DNA of 64,000 bases, from NCBI GenBank assembly GCA_900543035.1, contig UQPV01000002.1:1-64000 (forward strand), given 5' to 3'. Every line of letters begins with the position of its first letter. The first letter of the stretch is position 1. The notes beneath the pieces were generated by a model. That model saw only the letters and a list, made by a program, of their open reading frames with translations, made no database searches and was not told the DNA's origin. This DNA comes from an uncultured Solobacterium sp. (lineage in GTDB: Bacteria; Bacillota_I; Bacilli_A; Erysipelotrichales; Erysipelotrichaceae). Both the position numbers and the translations under genes were made by a program. Shown here piece by piece: positions 1 through 8,540 of the stretch.

Positions 1-2
1 CA

Positions 3-800
3 AGCGCAGATGAGCTGAAGGCAGCGAATGAAGCGATGACCAAAGCAGCACAGGAGCTGTGGGAGATCGTCTCCAAGACAGAGCTGAACGCCTTGATCGA
101 AGCCGCAAACGGCTACCTCGATGGGGACTACACGACGGAAAGCCTGGAGGCACTGCAGACAGCGATCGAATCCGCACAGACCGTAGCGATCAATGACAAT
201 GCGACAACGGCAGAAGTCACAGAAGCCATCACGAACCTGAGCGATGCGATCGCCAACCTAAAGACCATCACATTAGATACGAGCGCGCTCGAACATGAGA
301 TCGAGCTCGTCACCGAGATGATCGCGAACCTCGATAACTATGTACCGAGCAGCGTAGAAGGACTGCAGGAGAAGCTGGATGCAGCGAAGACAGCCCTGAG
401 CAACGCAACGACACAGGAAGAGATCGACGAAGCGGCCAAGACGCTGCGTGAAGCACGCCTGAATGCGAGAACGAAGGCCGACACGAGCGCACTGGAAGAG
501 ATCATCGCGTATGCGAACAGCCTTGATCTGCGCAGTTACAGCAAAGATTCCGCAGATGCGGTTCTTGCGCTGGCCAAGCGTGCGCAAGAGATGACCCGTG
601 ATCCAAACATCACTCAGGAGGAGGTCGACGCCCTGGCAGTTGAACTGCAGCGTGCGATCGATGACCTTCATCCTGCTGGCAGCGCAGCCACGAGGGAGCC
701 TGATACTGCAGCAGAAGCGCAGAGCATGCTATTTGGCATCATGCTCATGGGCGCAGCGGCAGGTCTGCTGCGGCTGAGAAGGAAAACGAGCCGTTCCTAG
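3..800 (+). CDS. FIVAR-repeat surface protein, C-terminal part
   Basis: The reading frame is open from the window edge, so only the last ~265 residues of a larger extracellular protein are seen. Three consecutive ~70-residue helical modules of FIVAR type (about 30-100, 105-170 and 170-235 of the visible part) are rich in Ala, Glu, Asn and Thr. The C-terminus has the layout of a sortase signal: a P-x-T motif (EPDTA), a hydrophobic helix (SMLFGIMLMGAAAGLL) and a basic tail (RLRRK). The usual first Leu is Glu and the last Gly is Ala. FIVAR modules are common in cell-wall-anchored sugar-binding or glycosidase proteins of Gram-positives. The enzymatic part, if any, lies outside the window. A terminator follows directly. 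Confidence 0.8.
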   Translation, partial: SADELKAANEAMTKAAQELWEIVSKTELNALIEAANGYLDGDYTTESLEALQTAIESAQTVAINDNATTAEVTEAITNLSDAIANLKTITLDTSALEHEIELVTEMIANLDNYVPSSVEGLQEKLDAAKTALSNATTQEEIDEAAKTLREARLNARTKADTSALEEIIAYANSLDLRSYSKDSADAVLALAKRAQEMTRDPNITQEEVDALAVELQRAIDDLHPAGSAATREPDTAAEAQSMLFGIMLMGAAAGLLRLRRKTSRS

Positions 801-811
801 CTCATTCAACT

Positions 812-853
812 GAAACGCGGATATGCATCACGCACATCGGCGTTTCTTTTTTC
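812..853 (+). terminator. Terminator of the FIVAR protein gene
   Basis: GAAACGC pairs with GCGTTTC around an inner GATATGC/GCACATC stem and is followed by TTTTTTC. Confidence 0.75.
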
Positions 854-870
854 TTCGCTGTAAAACTTCA

Positions 871-899
871 TTGAAACTGACTGGAAAACTGTGTAAAAT
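871..899 (+). promoter_or_regulatory. Promoter of metY-metA
   Basis: TTGAAA (871-876), 17-bp spacer, TAAAAT (894-899). The transcript would have a leader of only ~25 nt, too short for a SAM riboswitch or S-box, and none is visible. Confidence 0.6.
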
Positions 900-930
900 G
901 ATACACGAGAAAGAAAGGAGCTTTCATGAA

Positions 931-2196
931 ATGAAACCTGAAACATTATGCCTGCATGCAGGATATCATCCGAAAAACGCGGAACCGCGTGTGGTCCCGA
1001 TCGTACAGAGCACCACATATGTATATGATTCGACCGAAGAGGTCGCGTCGGTCTTCGATGAGCCGACCAAGTCACTGATCTATTCCCGCTTTGCCAACCC
1101 GACCGTCATGGCCGTGGAAGACAAGATTGCGGAACTGGAGGGCGGCGTCGGCGCGATGTGCACCACCTCCGGTCAGGCTGCCACGCTGCTTTCCATCCTG
1201 AACATCTGCAAGGCGGGAGACAGCTTCATCAGCACCACCGAGATCTACGGCGGAACCGTCAACCTGTTTTCCTTCACGCTGAAAAAGCTCGGGATCGAAT
1301 GCATCTTCGTCGATGCCAATGCCAGCGATGAAGAGATCGACAAGGCATTCCAGCCCAACACGAAAGCCGTCTTCGGCGAGACGATCGCCAACCCGGCACT
1401 GACGGTGCTGGACATCAGCCGGTTTGCGGACATCGCGCACCGTCACGGCGTCCCGCTCATCGTGGACAACACCTTCGCCACGCCGGTGCTGTGCCGTCCT
1501 TTTGACTTCGGGGCAGACATCGTCATCCATTCGACTTCCAAATATATGGACGGCCATGCCGTACAGGTCGGCGGCGTCATCGTCGACAGCGGAAAATTCG
1601 ACTGGAACAATGGCAATTTCCCGGAACTGACCGAACCGGATGAATCTTATCACGGCTTGATCTATACCGAAACTTACGGCAACAAAGCATACATCATCAA
1701 GGCGCGCATGCAGCTGATGCGTGATTTCGGCGTCTACCCGGCTGCGCATTCCGCCTTCCTGCTCAACCTCGGCCTGGAAACGCTGGCCGTTCGCATGAAA
1801 CAGTATTGCGAGAACGCGATGAGCGTTGCCCGCTTCCTGGAGAGCCAGGAACAAGTGGAAAGCGTCACTTATCCGGGGCTTGAATCTGATGCCAACCATG
1901 CTTTGGCGCAGAAATACCTGAAAGGAGCAAGCGGCGTCATCTCCTTTGAGATGAAAGGCGGCAGAGAAGCAGCGATGAAGTTCATGAACGCCTTGAAGCT
2001 CGCTTCCAATGAAGTGCATGTGGCCGATATCCGCACCTGCGTGCTGCATCCGGCCAGCGAAACACATCGTCAGCTTACCGATCAGCAGCTGAAGGATGCC
2101 GGCATCAGCGGCGGCATGATCCGCTTCTCCGTCGGATTGGAAAACATCGACGATATCCTGGATGACCTGAAACAGGCCTTTGCCGCCATCGCGTAA
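931..2196 (+). CDS. metY: O-acetylhomoserine sulfhydrylase (Cys/Met metabolism PLP enzyme)
   Basis: A 421-residue PLP enzyme that would convert O-acetylhomoserine plus sulfide to homocysteine in the cytoplasm. The N-terminus (TLCLHAGY, then VPIVQSTTYVYDS) and the Schiff-base motif HSTSKYMDGH with Lys204 are typical of the MetY/MetB/MetC family. The length and SRFANPT segment fit MetY better than cystathionine gamma-synthase. The start at 931 is chosen because AAAGGAG lies 10 nt upstream; an in-frame ATG at 823 precedes the promoter. metA follows after 12 nt, and its predicted acetyl-CoA specificity supports the substrate. A different gamma-replacement or gamma-elimination activity cannot be excluded by sequence alone. 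Confidence 0.88.
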   Translation: MKPETLCLHAGYHPKNAEPRVVPIVQSTTYVYDSTEEVASVFDEPTKSLIYSRFANPTVMAVEDKIAELEGGVGAMCTTSGQAATLLSILNICKAGDSFISTTEIYGGTVNLFSFTLKKLGIECIFVDANASDEEIDKAFQPNTKAVFGETIANPALTVLDISRFADIAHRHGVPLIVDNTFATPVLCRPFDFGADIVIHSTSKYMDGHAVQVGGVIVDSGKFDWNNGNFPELTEPDESYHGLIYTETYGNKAYIIKARMQLMRDFGVYPAAHSAFLLNLGLETLAVRMKQYCENAMSVARFLESQEQVESVTYPGLESDANHALAQKYLKGASGVISFEMKGGREAAMKFMNALKLASNEVHVADIRTCVLHPASETHRQLTDQQLKDAGISGGMIRFSVGLENIDDILDDLKQAFAAIA

Positions 2197-2208
2197 GGAG
2201 GCGGGCGC

Positions 2209-3147
2209 ATGCCGATCAACATCCCCAACGGCCTTCCCGCAAAGGCCATCCTGGAAAGTGAGAAGATCTTCGCGCTGGAAGAAGACATCGCGAAGAAACA
2301 GGACATCCGGCCGCTGAAGGTGGCCATCCTCAACCTGATGCCGAAAAAGATCGAGACAGAGACGCAGATCCTGCGCCTCATCAGTAAGTCTCCCCTGCAG
2401 GTGGATATCGATTTCATGAAAGTTTCCTCTCACCGCTCCAAGAACACCAGCGCGGACCATCTGGTGAAGTTCTATGATAACTTCGATGTGCTGCGCAGAA
2501 ACTATTATGACGGGCTGATCATCACCGGAGCGCCGGTGGAGCATCTGCCTTATGAAGAAGTCGATTACTGGGAGGAGCTGTGCGGCATCATGGACTGGAG
2601 CCGCACACATGTGTACTCCACCATGCACATCTGCTGGGGCGCGCAGGCCGGACTGTATTATCACTACGGCATCGACAAGCACCTGCTTCCGCAAAAGATG
2701 TTCGGCATCTTTCCCCAGAAGCTGTGTGATGAATATAACTTTCTGACCAATGGGTTTGACGAGATCCACATGACCCCGCATTCCCGCCATACCGCCATCG
2801 ATGAGGAACAGCTGAAACGGGCAGAAGGGCTGGAAGTGCTCTCTTGTTCTGAAATCAGCGGCACCAACATCTGCGCGACTGCCGACTTCCGGCAGATCTT
2901 CATCCTCGGTCACTTGGAATACGGCGTGGAAACGCTCGCCCAGGAATATTTCCGCGATCTCGCTCAGCACAAGCCGATCCAGATCCCGGTCAATTATTTC
3001 CCGGATGACGACCCTTCCCGTCCCCCGGTGCTCACTTGGCGCTCTCATGCCAATCTGCTGTACCGCAACTGGCTCAACTATGTCTATCAGATGACGCCTT
3101 ATCAGCTGAATGAGATCGAAGAGCTGCCTAGACCGAAACACGTATGA
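2209..3147 (+). CDS. metA: Homoserine O-acetyltransferase, MetA family
   Basis: A 312-residue protein of the class-I glutamine-amidotransferase-like MetA family, activating the homoserine hydroxyl for methionine synthesis. The catalytic triad is visible: Cys142 in HICWGAQAG, and His235 and Glu237 in GHLEYG. Residue 111 is Glu (TGAPVEHLPY); in characterised MetA enzymes Glu at 111 selects acetyl-CoA and Gly selects succinyl-CoA. The product would therefore be O-acetylhomoserine, the substrate of the neighbouring metY. AAGGAGGCGGGCGC precedes the ATG. The two genes form a two-gene operon closed by a strong terminator. Confidence 0.93.
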   Translation: MPINIPNGLPAKAILESEKIFALEEDIAKKQDIRPLKVAILNLMPKKIETETQILRLISKSPLQVDIDFMKVSSHRSKNTSADHLVKFYDNFDVLRRNYYDGLIITGAPVEHLPYEEVDYWEELCGIMDWSRTHVYSTMHICWGAQAGLYYHYGIDKHLLPQKMFGIFPQKLCDEYNFLTNGFDEIHMTPHSRHTAIDEEQLKRAEGLEVLSCSEISGTNICATADFRQIFILGHLEYGVETLAQEYFRDLAQHKPIQIPVNYFPDDDPSRPPVLTWRSHANLLYRNWLNYVYQMTPYQLNEIEELPRPKHV

Positions 3148-3152
3148 ATCAC

Positions 3153-3197
3153 AAAAGGAGCGTTCACACTCGATCAGAAGTGAACGCTCCTTTTTTT
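3153..3197. terminator. Bidirectional terminator between metA and the Lrp-type gene
   Basis: AGGAGCGTTCAC pairs perfectly with GTGAACGCTCCT, with A-runs on the left and T-runs on the right, so it can serve both convergent genes. Confidence 0.9.
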
Positions 3198-3660
3198 ACA
3201 GCCGCAGTCCCTTGACATCCTTGATGCGCGAGAGGATCGTGCTGCAGCTGCACGCCACGATGCCCGGAAGCCGGTCGATCTTTTCAACGATCAGCTTTTC
3301 CATCTCTTCATGCGACGCGGCGAGGGCATGCACATGAAGACGGTTGCGGCCTGTTACCCGATAGATCTGCGTGACGATCGGTTCCTGGTTCAGGATCTCA
3401 CATACCTCCTGCAGCGATCCTGGTGCCGTCTCCAGTTCGATGTAACAAGAGATCGACCCGCTGATCTTCTGCGGATCGATGATCGTCGTATATCCTTCGA
3501 TGATGCCCTTTTGTTCCAGCGCCTGCACCCTGAGCTTCACTGCCACCCGGGAAAGGCCGATCTGCTTGCCGATATCAGAGTAGGACATGCGGGCATTGCG
3601 GATCAGCAGCTTCACGATCTTCTGATCTGTTTCATCCAGTCCATCCAGAAACACAGGCAT
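3196..3660 (-). CDS. Lrp/AsnC family transcriptional regulator
   Basis: 154 residues: an N-terminal winged helix-turn-helix (about 8-65; DETDQKIVKLLIRNARMSY then IGLSRVAVKLRVQALEQKGII) and a C-terminal RAM ligand-binding domain (about 70-150). Proteins of this family sense amino acids and act as dimers or octamers. It is convergent with metY-metA, so control of methionine genes is possible but not shown by the sequence. AGAAAGGAAG lies just upstream of the ATG. The promoter faces the MATE exporter gene, which is another candidate target. Confidence 0.88.
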   Translation of the reverse strand: MPVFLDGLDETDQKIVKLLIRNARMSYSDIGKQIGLSRVAVKLRVQALEQKGIIEGYTTIIDPQKISGSISCYIELETAPGSLQEVCEILNQEPIVTQIYRVTGRNRLHVHALAASHEEMEKLIVEKIDRLPGIVACSCSTILSRIKDVKGLRL

Positions 3661-3799
3661 CTTCCTTTCTGTTCATCTATGGCTCATTATACCGGGAAGC
3701 GCTGATCTGCGTCAAGACGGAAGATTGACAGCAGACAGCATCCGCCCTATAATATTTTCGAATGTTAATTATCAGATTTACAAACGAAAGAGGTGTGCC

Positions 3800-5140
3800 A
3801 TGAATCATGATCTGACCAACGGCCCGATCATCCGGACGATGCTGCGTTTTGCCTTGCCGATGATCCTGGGCGATCTCTTGCAGCAATGTTACAACATCGC
3901 CGATACGCTGATCGTCGGACGTGTCCTGGGCGCAGACGCATTGGCCGCCGTCGGTTCCGCCTTTTCGCTGATGACCTTTCTCACTTCTATCCTGCTGGGG
4001 CTGGCCATGGGCAGCGGCACCGTCTTCTCCATCCGATTCGGACAGAAAAAAACGGACGCGCTGAAGGAATGCGTCCTGGCATCGTTTGTCCTGTTAGGGA
4101 GCGTCACCTTGATCCTGAACGTGCTCGTCTACCTGGGCATCGACTGGATCATCCAGATCCTGCAGATCCCGCAAAGCCTGGTCAAGATGATGCATGACTA
4201 CCTCATCGTGATCTTTGCCGGCCTGGCTGCCATCTTTCTCTATAATTTCTTCGCTGCCCTGCTGCGCTCTCTGGGCAATTCCATCATCCCGCTTGTCTTT
4301 CTCGCAGTTTCTGCCGTGCTCAACATCGTGCTGGACCTGTGGTTCGTCGCCGGGCTTCACCGCAGCGTGGCCGGCGCCGCAGAAGCGACCGTCCTCTCCC
4401 AATACGTCTCCGGCATCGGCATCGCCCTGTACACCGCTCTGCGCTTTCCGCAGCTGTTTCACCGCGGAGACGGACGGATCCGGCTGCGCCTTTCCCGCAT
4501 CCGGGAGATCACTGGATTTTCCGCGCTCACCTGCCTGCAGCAATCCATCATGAACCTGGGCATCCTGGCCGTCCAGGGGCTGGTCAACAGCTTCGGTCCT
4601 GCCATCATGGCTGCTTTCGCGGCCGGTGTAAAGATCGACGCCTTTGCCTATCTGCCTGTTCAAGACTTCGGCAACGCGTTCTCCATCTTCATCGCGCAAA
4701 ACTATGGCGCCGGCAGACACCAGCGCATCAGAAAAGGCATCCGCGCCGCTATGCTGACCACGGCGGTCTTCGGCACGCTCATCTCCGCCGGTGTCATCGT
4801 GTTCGCCCAGCCGCTGATGACGATGTTCATCGACGGCGCGCAGACCGCGATCATCACAGAGGGCGTACGCTATCTGCGCATCGAAGGCGCATTCTATCCG
4901 CTGATCGGCCTGTTGTTTTTGTTCTACGGCATATACCGCGCCCTTGGCCGTCCCGGCATGTCCCTGCTGCTCACCATCGCCTCCTTAGGCAGCCGCGTCT
5001 TCCTCGCTTATGCCCTTTCTTCTCTTCCCGGCATCGGCGTCACCGGCATCTGGTGGTCCGTTCCTATCGGCTGGCTGCTGGCAGATCTTTTGGGCCTTGC
5101 CTGCTGGCCGCTGCTGAAAGACAAGCTGCGGCAGGCATGA
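3800..5140 (+). CDS. MATE family multidrug/solute exporter
   Basis: A 446-residue polytopic membrane protein with about 12 hydrophobic segments. The N-terminal signature NGPIIRTMLRFALPMILGDLLQQCYNIADTLIVGR (positions 5-40, described in part) is typical of the Na+/H+-driven MATE group found in Bacillota (NorM/DinF-like). The start at 3800 follows GAAAGAGGTG; an earlier in-frame ATG at 3725 lacks a ribosome binding site. The substrate cannot be inferred. It is divergent from the Lrp-type regulator and convergent with tsaC. Confidence 0.88.
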   Translation: MNHDLTNGPIIRTMLRFALPMILGDLLQQCYNIADTLIVGRVLGADALAAVGSAFSLMTFLTSILLGLAMGSGTVFSIRFGQKKTDALKECVLASFVLLGSVTLILNVLVYLGIDWIIQILQIPQSLVKMMHDYLIVIFAGLAAIFLYNFFAALLRSLGNSIIPLVFLAVSAVLNIVLDLWFVAGLHRSVAGAAEATVLSQYVSGIGIALYTALRFPQLFHRGDGRIRLRLSRIREITGFSALTCLQQSIMNLGILAVQGLVNSFGPAIMAAFAAGVKIDAFAYLPVQDFGNAFSIFIAQNYGAGRHQRIRKGIRAAMLTTAVFGTLISAGVIVFAQPLMTMFIDGAQTAIITEGVRYLRIEGAFYPLIGLLFLFYGIYRALGRPGMSLLLTIASLGSRVFLAYALSSLPGIGVTGIWWSVPIGWLLADLLGLACWPLLKDKLRQA

Positions 5141-5152
5141 GGCAAACGGCGC

Positions 5153-5761
5153 TCAGCGCGCTAACGCTTCCTCGATCTGCGCTTTGGTGATCGGCCCTTC
5201 TCGAAGCACCTTCACCTCATCTTGGCTCAGATCGATGATCGTGCTGGCGCTCATGCATCCGCAAGTGCCTTTCACGATGCCATCGATCCGGCCATCCAGC
5301 TGACGCATCACTTCCTCGAAGGTCGTGCCTGTCGCTTCTCCGCTGCGGTTGGCGCTGCTGACGAGCATCGGCGCCCCGCATCCGGCGATCAGCGCCAGCA
5401 CGAACGCATCATCCGGCATGCGCACGCCGATCGTCTCCCAGCCATTGGTCATGTATTCCGGCAGATCGGCCTGCCGCTTCATCACCATGGTCAGCGCGCC
5501 GGGCAAGAATGCCTCAGCGATCTTTTCGGCCCGCTCATCCACACAGGCCACGGTCCGCAGCTGTTCCACGCTTGCCACCATGGTCGGGATCGGCTTGCTG
5601 TCCGGCCTGCCCTTCGCCGCCTTCAGCCGCTCCAGCGCCTGCGCATCCGTGCTGATCACGCCAAGGCCATAGACCGTATCCGTCGGAAAGGCGATCGTCT
5701 GTCCCGCCTGAACTGCCGCGATGATCTCAGACAGCTGTTCCTTCTCATAAATGATCGTCAT
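5153..5761 (-). CDS. tsaC: Threonylcarbamoyl-AMP synthase (Sua5/YrdC/YwlC)
   Basis: 202 residues. Makes threonylcarbamoyl-adenylate from Thr, bicarbonate and ATP for the t6A37 modification of ANN-decoding tRNAs. The YrdC fold signature is clear: FPTDTVYGLG near residue 25, then KGRPDSKPIP, and VSSANRSGEATG with STIIDLS near the C-terminus. It is the short form without the extra Sua5 domain. The start at 5761 is supported by AAAGGAGG 8 nt upstream, rather than the ATG seven codons earlier. Its neighbour mnmE also acts on tRNA. Confidence 0.93.
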   Translation of the reverse strand: MTIIYEKEQLSEIIAAVQAGQTIAFPTDTVYGLGVISTDAQALERLKAAKGRPDSKPIPTMVASVEQLRTVACVDERAEKIAEAFLPGALTMVMKRQADLPEYMTNGWETIGVRMPDDAFVLALIAGCGAPMLVSSANRSGEATGTTFEEVMRQLDGRIDGIVKGTCGCMSASTIIDLSQDEVKVLREGPITKAQIEEALAR

Positions 5762-5900
5762 GTACGTTCCTCCTTTATCCATGAATACCGGCGATCTGCC
5801 GTTTCATCTTCTCTTCTTGTGTCTTCTCTATTGTAATGCTTTTTGTCCTGCACATCCAGCTTCCACAGCCAAAAACCAGATTTCCGCTCTGTGCGCGCTA

Positions 5901-5929
5901 TTGACTTTCCTTTTCCTGCTTGCTAGGAT
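5901..5929 (+). promoter_or_regulatory. Promoter of mnmE-tatD
   Basis: TTGACT (5901-5906), 17-bp spacer, TAGGAT (5924-5929), about 30 bp before the mnmE start. Confidence 0.55.
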
Positions 5930-5959
5930 GTAGAAAGATCAAAAAGGGGAGGAATGCAC

Positions 5960-7291
5960 ATGCTCAATGATACCATCGCGGCCATCTCCACTGCTTTGCA
6001 AGACGGCGCGATCTCCATCATCCGCATCAGCGGCGAACAAGCCATCGAGATCGCAGACCGCCTGTTTGACCGCAGCCTGCAAAACAAAGCCTCACACACC
6101 GTGACCTATGGCTTCATCATCGATCCGCATACGGGAAAGCAGGTGGACGAAGTGCTCATCTCCGTGTTCCGCGCGCCGCGCACATATACCCGGGAAGACA
6201 TCGTAGAGATCAGCTGCCACGGCGGCAGATGCGTCACCTCCATGATCCTGCAGCTCGTGCTGGCACAGGGCGCACGGCTTGCCAGGGCCGGGGAATTTAC
6301 CCAGCGCGCCTTCCTCAACGGGCGCATCGACCTGACCCAGGCCGAAGCGGTCAACGACATGATCCAGGCGCAGACCCGGGAAAATGCCGAGCTGGCCGTG
6401 CAGGGCATCCGCGGCAGCGTGCGTAAGCTGCTCGATCCGTTGATCCAGTCCCTGCTGGATATGATCGCGAACATCGAAGTCAACATCGATTATCCAGAAT
6501 ACGAAGACATCGAGGAAGTCACGCAGGAAAAGCTCATGCCTGCCGCGCTTCGCTGGCTGCAGGACATCGACACGATCCTGAAGCGGGCACACAGCGGGCA
6601 GATCATCCGCGAGGGGATCCGCACCGCCATCGTAGGACGGCCAAACGTCGGCAAAAGCTCCCTGCTCAACGCTCTTCTGGAAGAGGAAAAGGCCATCGTG
6701 ACCGATATCGCCGGCACCACCAGAGACATCGTCGAAGGACAGATCATGCTCGACGGTCTGCGGCTGAACCTGATCGATACGGCCGGCATCCGCCCGACCG
6801 AGGATGTGATCGAAAAGATCGGCATCGAAAAGAGCTATCAGATCATGGATCATGCCGATCTGGTCATCGTGGTGCTGGATGGCAGCGTGCCGCTTCAGGA
6901 CGAAGATCAGGCATTGCTGGACATGACCAGCCTGCGCACCCGCATCGTCGTCTGGAACAAGGCCGACCTCAACGCGGACCATGAAGGCATCTGCATCAGC
7001 GCCAAAAACGCGGACATCACGGGGCTGACCCAGGAGATCCACCGCCTCTTCGACGAGCACCGCATCGTATTGGAACAGCCATCGCTGGCCAACGAACGGC
7101 AGATCTCGCTGATGCTCATGGCCAAGAGCGCCATGCTTCATGCGATCGACGCCATGGAGAAAGGCATGGAGCTTGAGCTCGTGGAGATCGACCTGCAGGA
7201 ATGCTATACCTCATTAAAAGAGATCCTGGGCGAAGTGCACCGCGAAGATCTGCTGGACACGCTGTTTGCGAACTTCTGCCTGGGCAAATAG
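5960..7291 (+). CDS. mnmE: tRNA modification GTPase MnmE
   Basis: 443 residues. With MnmG it installs the (carboxymethyl)aminomethyl group on U34 of tRNAs. Domains in order: N-terminal folate-binding domain (1-118, with ISIIRISG), helical domain, an inserted G domain (about 220-380; GRPNVGKSS from residue 226, DTAG, NKAD) and the C-terminal FCLGK that carries the catalytic Cys. The ATG at 5960 is preferred to 5954 because GGGGAGGA would sit only 1 nt from the earlier codon. The partner gene mnmG is in the same window but far away (49046-50896), not adjacent as in many Bacillota. tatD follows after 14 nt. Confidence 0.96.
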   Translation: MLNDTIAAISTALQDGAISIIRISGEQAIEIADRLFDRSLQNKASHTVTYGFIIDPHTGKQVDEVLISVFRAPRTYTREDIVEISCHGGRCVTSMILQLVLAQGARLARAGEFTQRAFLNGRIDLTQAEAVNDMIQAQTRENAELAVQGIRGSVRKLLDPLIQSLLDMIANIEVNIDYPEYEDIEEVTQEKLMPAALRWLQDIDTILKRAHSGQIIREGIRTAIVGRPNVGKSSLLNALLEEEKAIVTDIAGTTRDIVEGQIMLDGLRLNLIDTAGIRPTEDVIEKIGIEKSYQIMDHADLVIVVLDGSVPLQDEDQALLDMTSLRTRIVVWNKADLNADHEGICISAKNADITGLTQEIHRLFDEHRIVLEQPSLANERQISLMLMAKSAMLHAIDAMEKGMELELVEIDLQECYTSLKEILGEVHREDLLDTLFANFCLGK

Positions 7292-7305
7292 AAAGGATAG
7301 ACGCA

Positions 7306-8070
7306 ATGATCACTTATCTGGATTCACACTGTCACATTACCAGCGATCGCCTGTACGCGCGCATCGATGAGATCCTGGAAAACTGCCATGCGCATCAGGT
7401 CGGCGAGCTGCTCGTCATCTGCTGTCAGCATGAGGAATATCTGCGTGCGATGCAGCTGAAACAGCAGCATCCCTTCATCCATGTCGCCTATGGCTTCTAT
7501 CCCTGCGACACCAGCGATCTGCAAGAGAGCGACTGGGCGCGCCTGGAAGAGATCTGCCGCACACATCAGGTCGATGTCATCGGCGAGATCGGCCTGGACC
7601 ATCATTATGACGACACCGACAAAGAGAAGCAGCATGACGCGCTGATCCGGCAGCTGAAGCTGGCGGCAGAATGCGATCTGCCCATCAGCATCCACATGCG
7701 CGACGCCACGGCAGACTGCCTGGACCTGCTCAAGACATACGCGAAGACGCCCTTCGTGATGCACTGCTTCAGCGGCAGCGTAGAAACAGCCATGGAAGTC
7801 GTGCGCATGGGCGGCTACATCTCCTTTGCCGGACCGCTCACCTTCAAGAACGCCCGCGCGCTGCCAGAGGTCGCCAAGATCGTTCCGGCAGAGCGCATCC
7901 TGTGTGAGACCGACTGTCCTTACCTGACGCCGGTCCCGCATCGCGGCAAGGAAAATGAGCCGATGTACGTCCGCTTCACATTCGATAAGATCTGTGAACT
8001 GCGCAATGCCGATCCACAGCGCATGAGCGAACAGATCTTGCAAAACTATCATCGCTTTCTGGGCAAGTAA
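7306..8070 (+). CDS. tatD: TatD family metal-dependent hydrolase
   Basis: 254 residues of the TIM-barrel TatD DNase family. Metal ligands appear as DSHCH near the N-terminus, GEIGLDHH, HMRDA, MHCFSG and ETDCPYLTP. Members are 3'-5' exonucleases or D-aminoacyl-tRNA deacylase-like enzymes; the exact activity here is unknown. It begins 14 nt after mnmE with GAAAGGATAG as ribosome binding site, so it is co-transcribed. Confidence 0.9.
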   Translation: MITYLDSHCHITSDRLYARIDEILENCHAHQVGELLVICCQHEEYLRAMQLKQQHPFIHVAYGFYPCDTSDLQESDWARLEEICRTHQVDVIGEIGLDHHYDDTDKEKQHDALIRQLKLAAECDLPISIHMRDATADCLDLLKTYAKTPFVMHCFSGSVETAMEVVRMGGYISFAGPLTFKNARALPEVAKIVPAERILCETDCPYLTPVPHRGKENEPMYVRFTFDKICELRNADPQRMSEQILQNYHRFLGK

Positions 8071-8095
8071 AAAATCCGGTCATCCCGGATTTTTT
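8069..8095. terminator. Bidirectional terminator after tatD
   Basis: AAAAATCCGG and CCGGATTTTT pair around a short loop. The T-run serves tatD and the A-run serves the convergent ArsC-family gene. Confidence 0.85.
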
Positions 8096-8451
8096 CATGC
8101 CTTCACTGCCGCTTCATAGGCCGCTTCGCGATAGCCGGCCAATACGCCATCTTCCCAGACCAGCAGCGGACGCTTGATGAGCATGCCGTTTCTGCTCAGC
8201 AGATCCAGCTGTTCATCCTCGCTCATCTGCAAACGGCGCTCCTTCATGTTGAGCTCCTTGTACAGGCGTCCCGACACATTATACAGCTGCTTGAGCTCGA
8301 GCCCGCCGCGCCTGATCCACTCCCGCAGCTCCTCCGCCGTGGGCGTCTGCGTCACGATATCGCGGGTCTCAAACGATGCGCCAAGCTCTTCCAGCTTCTT
8401 TTTCGCCTTCTGGCAAGTCGAACATTTCGGATACCAGATCAATGTCATCAT
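8095..8451 (-). CDS. ArsC/Spx-family thioredoxin-fold protein
   Basis: About 118 residues with an N-terminal CSTCQKAK motif after MTLIWYP and the RPLLV segment (KRPLLVWEDG) near residue 95. This is the ArsC/YffB/Spx superfamily. The CxxC and the general pattern match uncharacterised YffB/YusI-like reductases more than Spx, since the Spx-specific RPI/RNA-polymerase contact features are not evident. GAGGTGA precedes the ATG at 8451; a GTG at 8460 is also possible. It may be a glutathione-independent thiol reductase, or a Spx-like regulator. Confidence 0.8.
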   Translation of the reverse strand: MMTLIWYPKCSTCQKAKKKLEELGASFETRDIVTQTPTAEELREWIRRGGLELKQLYNVSGRLYKELNMKERRLQMSEDEQLDLLSRNGMLIKRPLLVWEDGVLAGYREAAYEAAVKA

Positions 8452-8540
8452 CTTTCTCACCTCGCCTTCATTGTAGCACAGTCAGGCTTTTTTCTCCTCA
8501 TCTTTCATGATATACTGAACAGCACAGAAGGAGTGATCAC

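Noticed and set aside
801..930. SAM riboswitch or T-box ahead of metY-metA
   Set aside because: After the terminator of the previous gene only ~80 nt remain and the promoter lies ~30 nt before the start; no room and no motif.
1072..3141. Long open frame (689 codons) on the minus strand opposite metY-metA
   Set aside because: It is the mirror of two strongly conserved genes, has no ribosome binding site and crosses their boundary; a by-product of GC-rich codon use.
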